A stretch of DNA of 24,520 bases from a virus. Under the pieces are notes generated by a model. That model made no database searches and was not told the DNA's origin. It was given only the letters and a program-made list of their open reading frames with translations. The translations under genes were made by a program, and so were the position numbers. Position 1 is the stretch's first letter, and the number at the start of each line of letters is the position of its first letter. This document shows, one piece after another, positions 18,313 to 24,520 of the stretch. The DNA lies in IMG/VR virus record IMGVR_UViG_3300042691_016433, positions 1-24,520 of that record; one strand, 5' to 3'.

Positions 18313-19383
18313 ATGAAAATAGCCGTATATACAATTGCGCTCAATGAAGCCAAGCATGTCAAAAGATGGGCCAAGTCTGCCGAAGATGCAGATTATAGAT
18401 TAATTCTAGATACCGGCTCAAAGGATAATACTGTCGTTACCGCTGAGAAAGCGGGAGTCACAGTTGTCACCAAAAAGTTTAAGCAGTTCAAATTCGATGA
18501 AGCTCGTAATGCTGCTGTTGACGCACTCCCAGAAGACATTGATTGGTGCATTAGTCTTGACGCCGATGAGGTTTTGCATGAGGGCTGGAGAGAGCTTTTA
18601 GAAAGAGATATTGCAAACCAGCCAAATGCTACACAGTTTAGTTTTAATTTTATTAATAGCCGTTTTCCGGACGGTACACCGGCACAACAATGGGCTCGAC
18701 CAATGATTCACCCACGTCATAATGCACGATGGAAGTGGCCAATCCATGAAATTATTGAGGCTGATCCATGTGTTATGGGTACAACTCGTGTAGTGGCCGA
18801 GCATTTTCCAGATAGAACAAAGCCTCGTACATACCTGCCTATGCTAAAGCAGGCAACCAGGGATCTTCCAGATGATCCTAGAATGTCATTCTATTACGGC
18901 CGAGAGCTTTGTTATAATGAAAAGTGGGACTTGGCAGAAAAAGAACTTAGAAGATGTCTCACCCTTAACGGATGGGCATATGAAAAGTCTGAGACAATGG
19001 TCTGGCTAGCTAGATGTAATAAGTCGGAAGCTGAACAGTGGCTTCTTAAGGCATGCGCTGAAACACCAGATAGACGCGAACCATTTGTTGAGCTTGCTGA
19101 ACTTTACTTTAATGAAGAGCGATGGGAACCGGCATTGGGTATGGCTCAAAGAGCTATTTCTATGCCTAATAAAAACCTTTCATACATTAGTGAAGATAAA
19201 GCGTGGGGATTCCTTCCACATCACATTGCCGCTATTTGTGCGTATACTATCAAGGCCCCAGAGCTTGCATTGCATCATGGACAGATTGCATCAGACCTAT
19301 TACCAGATGATGAAAACTTAAAGAAAAATCTTGAGTGGTATGCTAAGGGCTATGTCGAGGAAAAGGCGGAAGAGGCGTACTGA
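18313..19383 (+). CDS. Family 2 glycosyltransferase with TPR-like tail
   Basis: A 356-aa protein. The GT-A fold is clear: MKIAVYTIALNEAKHVKRWA at the start, LILDTGSKDNT (30-40), DEARNAAVD (62-70) and the metal-binding LDADE (82-86), followed by ARWKWPIHEII. From about residue 185 it has helical repeats resembling TPR (YYGRELCYNEKWDLAEKELRR, PFVELAELYFNEERWEPALG, ALHHGQIASDLLPDD). It would transfer a sugar from a nucleotide donor. The target may be host wall, phage DNA or virion protein. Its position between fibre genes, and the Thr-rich GPT/GAT collagen triplets next to it, favour virion fibre glycosylation, as known for the GPT collagen of Bacillus BclA. Confidence 0.85.
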   Translation: MKIAVYTIALNEAKHVKRWAKSAEDADYRLILDTGSKDNTVVTAEKAGVTVVTKKFKQFKFDEARNAAVDALPEDIDWCISLDADEVLHEGWRELLERDIANQPNATQFSFNFINSRFPDGTPAQQWARPMIHPRHNARWKWPIHEIIEADPCVMGTTRVVAEHFPDRTKPRTYLPMLKQATRDLPDDPRMSFYYGRELCYNEKWDLAEKELRRCLTLNGWAYEKSETMVWLARCNKSEAEQWLLKACAETPDRREPFVELAELYFNEERWEPALGMAQRAISMPNKNLSYISEDKAWGFLPHHIAAICAYTIKAPELALHHGQIASDLLPDDENLKKNLEWYAKGYVEEKAEEAY

Positions 19384-19386
19384 TCA

Positions 19387-19414
19387 TTGCATTTTTGCCG
19401 TAAAATGATATAAT
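19387..19414 (+). promoter_or_regulatory. Leaderless-type promoter of the 892-aa tail protein
   Basis: TTGCAT (19387-19392), 16-nt spacer, TATAAT (19409-19414), then 6 nt to ATG at 19421. No ribosome site. Confidence 0.65.
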
Positions 19415-19420
19415 TCATAT

Positions 19421-22099
19421 ATGGCGTATGCTGATTATGTTCTTTCAAAAGGTCCCGTAACATATTTAACTCTGTCTGGTGCAAGCGGTGACTTAAACAT
19501 AACGGGCCGGGGAACCAGTGCTACCGGGATTTCTGGTTATACCGCCGGAACGTTTCCACAGATAGTTCCTGGCTATGAATGTGGAACAATAGCAGACTCC
19601 TCAGTTGTAGAAAATATAATTGGTTGCCTAACTGAAATGTCAAGGCAAAAGGCATATACCGTTGAGATATGGGCAAAGCTAAAGGTCAACGCGTTTTCTG
19701 GATACTATTCCACGGCATATGATGTAATTTCGACGGTCGATGGTAATTGCAAGATATATGTAGAAAACTCCTTTGTTACGGTAATGTTAACAGCACTGGA
19801 CGGCACTGTATATAGGGCCAGGGTGAAGCACGCCGACTTTGACGAAAGTATGCACATAGTCTTTGTGTATTCTGCCTCGCAGTTCTATGTTGCTGTAAAT
19901 GGAGTAAAAGGGGATACAGAAGTTTTTCCATACAATAAAACAATTAAAGATTTATCTGGAAATTTAGTTGTATCGAGTACAAATATGTTTCTATCAAATC
20001 TGGCAATATACTCCAGAGAGCTTGGTATAGATGAAATTCAATCTAACTATGCTGTCGGAAAGAGTAAGCTAGATAAGGCCTCTATGGTTAGACAGCAGGG
20101 CGGTAGTTTTTACACACTATCTAAAGAAGGGGCAAACGTAAAGCACTCCAATAAGATTAATTATGAGGATTTTTCAGTAGGAAATAATAGAAACTTAGAA
20201 GTCAGTGCTAATAAATTAAAAAACTTTGAGTATAGTTCAATTATCATACGGGACTCCGAGGGGTTTGAGATTAACCCAATATACTCGTCAGCTACCGGTA
20301 TATCAGTTGGATCTATGTCGGTAACCGGAATACTTCAATCACTAACTGGTGGATACAGATCCTTGCTTGCAACTGGAAACAGTTTTACAACAGGTTCTAC
20401 AGTTATCCTGTCAGATTTTTCACCATCATCATTTAATGAAGAGGTGGTAATTTCATCTGTATCTGGAAATCAAATTCAATACCAATCAACAAATGACAGT
20501 GTTGTAACGGATGCAACTGGAAATGTTCAGTGTATCGCACACGCACTGATACCATCGGTTCCTGGGCTCAGTAATGTCGGCGGCTTTATCGGGATAAGAT
20601 TAATACCGAACTACCTTGTTAAAGAGATACTTACGATATACTCTAAAACTTCATTAAAGTCTATGACATGGAGCTTAACGGGCACGACAGGCATGATTAA
20701 CTTAACGTCTAAAACTTATAATTCATCTGGAGATATAACCTCAACGAATAGTTATAATTATGCCTCTCCAGTTTCGTCTGGGTTGGCGACAGACTTCTGG
20801 GTGTTAATGGATTCCACAGGGGTTAGAATCTCTACGACTGGAAATACATTTAATCAATACTCTTCCAGCGACTACGTTTACGATACAGTCGCAATCAACG
20901 ACCAAACACAAGTAATACTTGGCGCAGACTATGAGTATAGAACCACATCTACGTCAACATTCCCAATATCTAAAATATGGGTGGGCAGTGATATTCCAAC
21001 AACAGTAACTTTTAGCAACCTTAAGTTGACTACATTTAATAACTATATGTATGACTTTTCTTCCAGTTTAGATAAATCGGCTAAGACCCGTGGGGAGTGG
21101 ACGTATACGGTATCGGTTCCAACTGAGGGTACATATAATGGAACGTATATAGATTATGATATATCACCAGACAGCCTATCTAACGTGCAGATTAAATATA
21201 ACTCTGATGCCTCATATAGTGAGTGTAGACCTGGAAAGTTTTTACCATCAATGCCATATTCTGGAACACTTGGTGCGACGGGAGTGCCCTTAACAGTACA
21301 GGTTGTGCTTGAAACATCTAATGTTGAAAAAAATGTCCCAGAGTTTAGTAATGCGGACATATTTGTATATGAGGACAACACACTAGTTGGAGTAGACGAC
21401 CTTGGGTCCGCTACACTTAGTGGATCAAATGCTTCTGTAAGAAATAAATACTTCCTGCCAGGAGAGAATCGAAAAAGATTAAATACTACATTTATCAACA
21501 ATAATTACTTAAAAATTCCCGCTCCAACAGGTGGCTCCCTAGCCCACCAATCAGTAGAGCTTACCTTTGCATACGAGGGGTCGCCAAATAATAATTCTGT
21601 TATATGCTCTTCCTTTAATGGATCTAATAATGTGTATATATCAAACTCCGGCCTGGTCACCGTATCTGGATGGCCAACGACTACGTCATATTTAAACGGG
21701 TCTCCGATTGGCTCCGGAGCCACCGCACAAACTAATTCAACAAACCACCTGCTCATTGTTGGGTCCACCGGAACCACAGCGCCATTATATTTAAATGCTA
21801 GTGTCACTGGTGGTGGAGCCACAGGATATTTTTCATCTACTACCGGGTATTCTGGGGCAACAGCTGGAGTACAAACGTCATATGGCTATCTCGCAACGTG
21901 GCCGTTTGCATTGACAGGGGCAACCGGTGGAACGGGACAAACTGGCCAAACTAAGGATACCTTAGATTCACGCAGAGGTTATATATCTCAACAGTTAAAT
22001 ACTTCTGGTGAACAAATTAATATATCTAGTCCAACAGGTGCCACAGCGGTAGAGGTAATGGTAAATGTCACGCCTTGGCAGAGTTTTTCGTCAGCGTAG
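19421..22099 (+). CDS. Large LamG-type minor tail protein
   Basis: An 892-aa protein. Residues about 77-215 form a LamG/concanavalin-like domain (YTVEIWAKLKVNAFSGYY, then MHIVFVYSASQFYVAVNGVK, then FLSNLAIYSRELGIDEIQSN). A second such domain lies near 715-840 (YLKIPAPTGG, SVELTFAYEG, NNVYISNSGLVTV). The middle is beta-rich with scattered TG(I/V/S) motifs. There is no collagen stalk or catalytic motif. The length, repeated sugar-binding folds and position among fibre and head genes fit a minor tail or baseplate protein. Confidence 0.75.
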   Translation: MAYADYVLSKGPVTYLTLSGASGDLNITGRGTSATGISGYTAGTFPQIVPGYECGTIADSSVVENIIGCLTEMSRQKAYTVEIWAKLKVNAFSGYYSTAYDVISTVDGNCKIYVENSFVTVMLTALDGTVYRARVKHADFDESMHIVFVYSASQFYVAVNGVKGDTEVFPYNKTIKDLSGNLVVSSTNMFLSNLAIYSRELGIDEIQSNYAVGKSKLDKASMVRQQGGSFYTLSKEGANVKHSNKINYEDFSVGNNRNLEVSANKLKNFEYSSIIIRDSEGFEINPIYSSATGISVGSMSVTGILQSLTGGYRSLLATGNSFTTGSTVILSDFSPSSFNEEVVISSVSGNQIQYQSTNDSVVTDATGNVQCIAHALIPSVPGLSNVGGFIGIRLIPNYLVKEILTIYSKTSLKSMTWSLTGTTGMINLTSKTYNSSGDITSTNSYNYASPVSSGLATDFWVLMDSTGVRISTTGNTFNQYSSSDYVYDTVAINDQTQVILGADYEYRTTSTSTFPISKIWVGSDIPTTVTFSNLKLTTFNNYMYDFSSSLDKSAKTRGEWTYTVSVPTEGTYNGTYIDYDISPDSLSNVQIKYNSDASYSECRPGKFLPSMPYSGTLGATGVPLTVQVVLETSNVEKNVPEFSNADIFVYEDNTLVGVDDLGSATLSGSNASVRNKYFLPGENRKRLNTTFINNNYLKIPAPTGGSLAHQSVELTFAYEGSPNNNSVICSSFNGSNNVYISNSGLVTVSGWPTTTSYLNGSPIGSGATAQTNSTNHLLIVGSTGTTAPLYLNASVTGGGATGYFSSTTGYSGATAGVQTSYGYLATWPFALTGATGGTGQTGQTKDTLDSRRGYISQQLNTSGEQINISSPTGATAVEVMVNVTPWQSFSSA

Positions 22100-22109
22100 T
22101 GTACAAAAT

Positions 22110-22138
22110 TTGGCGTTCAGGCAGTAAAATGGTACAAT
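22110..22138 (+). promoter_or_regulatory. Leaderless-type promoter before the 116-aa gene and portal
   Basis: TTGGCG (22110-22115), 17-nt spacer, extended -10 TGGTACAAT with hexamer at 22133-22138, then 7 nt to ATG at 22146. The spacing is canonical. Confidence 0.65.
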
Positions 22139-22145
22139 TATATAC

Positions 22146-22496
22146 ATGAATCCACCCGGAAGAGTGCCTAGAACGCGCGTAGTAGATCACACAATATATG
22201 GAGTCTATGTCTGGCAATTGCCTACTGGGCAGTATTTCGCAAATGATAATCAGGACATACTTAGTATAGCTTCTGTCAAGGGTGATATCGGCAAGATGGC
22301 TAAGCTCCAAAGAGCTGCCGCATATTGGGGACAACCAAATGGTGCCCCCGTATTTATGGCCGGTAACCGTAAAATTACACAAGAAGAATTCGACCATCAA
22401 TGGGAGCGACAACTCAATGGTGAACTAGCCGATGAGTATGATATTGGCGCTATTATGGATGAACTAAGGGGGCAAAAACAACATGGCAGCAATTGA
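22146..22496 (+). CDS. Hypothetical protein upstream of portal
   Basis: A 116-aa protein from ATG at 22146. Begins MNPPGRVPRTRVVDHTIYGV, then YVWQLPTGQYFANDNQDILS, GDIGKMAKLQRAAAYWGQPN and a charged helix (QEEFDHQWERQLNGELADEY). Its last 14 bases overlap the portal start, so the pair are coupled. The order (small protein, portal, protease) suggests a head-assembly role such as a scaffold or connector accessory. Family not recognised. Confidence 0.72.
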   Translation: MNPPGRVPRTRVVDHTIYGVYVWQLPTGQYFANDNQDILSIASVKGDIGKMAKLQRAAAYWGQPNGAPVFMAGNRKITQEEFDHQWERQLNGELADEYDIGAIMDELRGQKQHGSN

Positions 22497-24045
22497 GGCA
22501 TTTGATGATGATCGGGCACTCGAGGTAAGTTTGGGTGGGTATGACAGCTTTGGCGCAGATAACACCGACCTATTTGCGGTAAAAGGTGAATCCCTTAGAG
22601 ACTTAGGTGGAGTTAACTCTAATCTTAAAAGAAAGATTGGGCGGGAGATTTCTAAGGCATATACCGGCATGGGTGATGCTAAGACTAAAGCAACAGAGAT
22701 TTCATACTACTCGGCATATGACGCATTTGGAGTAGTTCTTCCACCGTATAACCTAGACTATCTAGCACAGGTATATGAGCTCAATGCAGCCCATTATGCA
22801 GCCTGTAACGCAAAGGTTTCAAATATTGTTGGACTTGGATTCAGCCTTATAACTACACCAGAGGTTACGGATAAGATTAATTCTGCCGAGTCGGAACAAC
22901 GTAAGCATAACATGAGGGCTAAGGTTGCTCGGGCAAAGACTAAGTTTATGTCCCTGCTAGACCAAATGAACTATGAAGACACTTTCCTAGAAGTTCTCCA
23001 AAAGGCTTGGATTGATTACGAGGCTACCGGAAATGGCTACATTGAAATTGGTCGTACTGCAACAGGAACAATTGGATACATTGGCCACGTTGCCTCTAGA
23101 ACAGTTAGAGTTCGTAGACTAAGAGATGGCTATGTTCAAATTGTTGGGGCAAAGTCGGTATTCTTTAGAAACTTCGGTGACACAACTACTAAAGATCCGA
23201 TTGGAATGGATTCAACTCCAAACGAACTTATTCATATAAAGAAGTATAGTCCTAGAAACACATACTATGGTGTTTCGGACATTGTTCCAGCAATGAAGGC
23301 CCTCGCAGGAGATGACTTCGCCCAACAGTTCAACCTAGACTACTTTGAGCACAAGGCTGCTCCAAGATACGTTATCGTAATTAAGGGAGCTTCTTTATCC
23401 ACGAGTGCTGAGAAGAAGATTCATGAGTTCTTTATGTCTAAGTTGAAGGGCAAGCACCATAGAAGCCTTTATATTCCACTTCCGGCAGACACCCCTGATT
23501 CCAAGGTTGATTTCAAGATGACGCCGGTAGAGGGTGGGATCCAGGACGGATCCTTTGACCAGTACCGCCAAACAAATAGAAATGATATTTTGATGGCACA
23601 CAGAGTCCCACTTTCTAAGGTTGGGCACTCAGATGGGCTGTCACTTGGTGGTGCTGCTGACGCAGACAAGGGCTTCAAGGAGCAGGTTACTAGGCCAGAG
23701 CAGGATAAGCTGGAAAAGAGACTGAACAGGATTGTTGCTGAGTTTACCGATATGTTTACCATGCAACTTAACGAGATGAGCCTTACCGATGAAGACAAGC
23801 AATCTCAAATTGAGGAGCGCCTGGTTCGCATGAAGATTAAGGTTCCTAACGAGTCTCGTGAGAAGCTGGGCCTCCCTCCAATGGAAGGCGGAGATCAAAC
23901 CGTAGATCTTAAATCTCAACAGGCAGCTGAACAGACAGCTCAAGCTATGAATTCTAGAACTAGAGATCAGGAAAGATCATCTCAGGCAACCGATGGTAAG
24001 AGTGAACCAAGAAACCCTAAAGGTCAAGGCAGGACTACTCAATAA
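22483..24045 (+). CDS. Phage portal protein
   Basis: A 520-aa protein forming the dodecameric portal through which DNA is packaged. Matches portal proteins of the PBSX/HK97-like group: ELNAAHYAACNAKVSNIVGL (98-117), WIDYEATGNGYIEIGR, the SRTVRVRRL strand, NELIHIKKYSPRNTYYGVSD, PAMKALAGDDFAQQFNLDYF and the FDQYRQTNRNDILMAHRVPL segment, all characteristic in order. The last 60 residues are Gln-rich and disordered. ATG at 22483 lies inside the preceding gene and is coupled to it. The prohead protease follows, the usual partner order. Confidence 0.92.
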   Translation: MAAIEAFDDDRALEVSLGGYDSFGADNTDLFAVKGESLRDLGGVNSNLKRKIGREISKAYTGMGDAKTKATEISYYSAYDAFGVVLPPYNLDYLAQVYELNAAHYAACNAKVSNIVGLGFSLITTPEVTDKINSAESEQRKHNMRAKVARAKTKFMSLLDQMNYEDTFLEVLQKAWIDYEATGNGYIEIGRTATGTIGYIGHVASRTVRVRRLRDGYVQIVGAKSVFFRNFGDTTTKDPIGMDSTPNELIHIKKYSPRNTYYGVSDIVPAMKALAGDDFAQQFNLDYFEHKAAPRYVIVIKGASLSTSAEKKIHEFFMSKLKGKHHRSLYIPLPADTPDSKVDFKMTPVEGGIQDGSFDQYRQTNRNDILMAHRVPLSKVGHSDGLSLGGAADADKGFKEQVTRPEQDKLEKRLNRIVAEFTDMFTMQLNEMSLTDEDKQSQIEERLVRMKIKVPNESREKLGLPPMEGGDQTVDLKSQQAAEQTAQAMNSRTRDQERSSQATDGKSEPRNPKGQGRTTQ

Positions 24046-24046
24046 T

Positions 24047-24075
24047 TTGCTTTTAGGTTAATAAAGCAATACTAT
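24047..24075 (+). promoter_or_regulatory. Promoter and inverted repeat before the protease gene
   Basis: TTGCTT (24047-24052), 17-nt spacer, TACTAT (24070-24075), 9 nt before the ATG at 24085. The same segment is an inverted repeat, TTGCTTT, 9 nt, AAAGCAA (24047-24069), so it may also be a weak hairpin after the portal gene. Confidence 0.45.
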
Positions 24076-24084
24076 TGTCATACT

Positions 24085-24520
24085 ATGGAAATCAGCAAAG
24101 CCAATTTTTCTACGACTGGTTCACGCATTGATATTAGCGTCCCCTTTTCCAAGGTGGATGCCTCCGCTAGAACGGTGTCAGGTTTCGCAACTCTTGACAA
24201 TGTAGACCGTCAAGGTGACCTTGTTTTGTCTAGCGCATCAACCCAAGCTTTTGAGAAGTTTCGCGGTAATCTTAGAGAGATGCACCAGAGCATTGCTGTT
24301 GGTAAAGTACTTTCCTTTACACAGGAAGAATTTTATGACCCAGAGACCGCTAAAATGTATAGCGGTATTTATGTCACCGCCTACGTTTCTACCGGAGCCC
24401 AGGCTACTTGGGAGAAGGTCCTCGACGGTACGTTGAGTGGATTCTCAATAGGTGGAGCTATTGATGACTCAGAGAATTTTTATGACCCAGAGCTCGAGAA
24501 GAGCATTAGAATTATTAAAG
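24085..24520 (+). CDS. Prohead protease, N-terminal part (cut by window edge)
   Basis: 145 codons of an open frame starting ATG at 24085; the C-terminus lies outside the window. The sequence fits the prohead (S78/XkdF-like) serine protease fold: SGFATLDNVDRQGDLVLSSA (32-51), REMHQSIAVGK with the likely catalytic His67, GIYVTAYVSTGAQATWEKVL, and LSGFSIGGAI with the likely catalytic Ser121. It would cleave scaffold and capsid proteins during head maturation. Its place directly after the portal supports the call. The third catalytic residue would lie beyond the window. Confidence 0.85.
   Translation, partial: MEISKANFSTTGSRIDISVPFSKVDASARTVSGFATLDNVDRQGDLVLSSASTQAFEKFRGNLREMHQSIAVGKVLSFTQEEFYDPETAKMYSGIYVTAYVSTGAQATWEKVLDGTLSGFSIGGAIDDSENFYDPELEKSIRIIK

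Noticed and set aside
1-24520. tRNA or rRNA genes
   Set aside because: I saw no cloverleaf with T-loop and acceptor signals by eye on either strand; a tRNAscan-SE run would settle this.

Overview
The window reads as a piece of a tailed double-stranded DNA phage (Caudoviricetes) of an actinobacterial host. Phage hallmarks are a portal protein, the start of a prohead protease, and several collagen-like tail-fibre proteins. The host inference rests on a WhiB-family iron-sulfur regulator (a family confined to actinobacteria and their phages), ThyX-type thymidylate synthase, CRP/GlxR-type palindromes, and several start codons placed 6-7 nt after a -10 box, as in leaderless actinobacterial transcripts. 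I cannot name the phage or its cluster.

Left arm (about 1-5220, all genes on the minus strand): roughly twenty small genes of 20-136 codons, many below usual gene-calling length. Most transcription units have their own copy of a nearly invariant 22-bp promoter block: TGTCAGACCCTHGTGG directly followed by a -10-like hexamer, 21-30 nt before the start codon. I count 13 copies. Many of these blocks are preceded by one of two upstream modules. One is a small hairpin with a 6-bp stem and 9-nt loop, whose stem bases change while pairing is kept (six copies counting one between two genes of an operon). The other is a composite of an AAAACGGACA-like box and a CRP/GlxR-like palindrome (four copies). 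The longer non-coding gaps hold three clusters of consensus DnaA boxes (TTATCCACA) interleaved with two further repeat families, which looks like a replication origin region.

Middle (about 5485-8078, minus strand): one short gene with a leaderless-type start, then a tightly overlapping six-gene operon read from 8078 leftwards. It encodes a secreted transglycosylase-like lysozyme, a CxxC protein, ThyX, a 56-aa protein and two membrane proteins. Its promoter has a CRP-like palindrome centred near -44.

A divergent AT-rich intergenic region (8079-8441) separates this from the right arm. The right arm is all plus strand: an adenosylcobalamin-dependent class II ribonucleotide reductase, which together with ThyX supplies deoxynucleotides, then a structural block. 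That block has a small baseplate/fibre-type protein, a collagen-SGNH hydrolase-C1q-like fibre, a second collagen-like fibre, two concanavalin-like proteins, a third collagen-like protein, a short FQSRV protein, a family 2 glycosyltransferase, a large LamG-type tail protein, a 116-aa protein, the portal and the prohead protease. The fibre block is built by duplicating and reshuffling a few domains. The left arm carries the regulation and putative replication signals; the right arm carries nucleotide metabolism, virion adhesion and head assembly.
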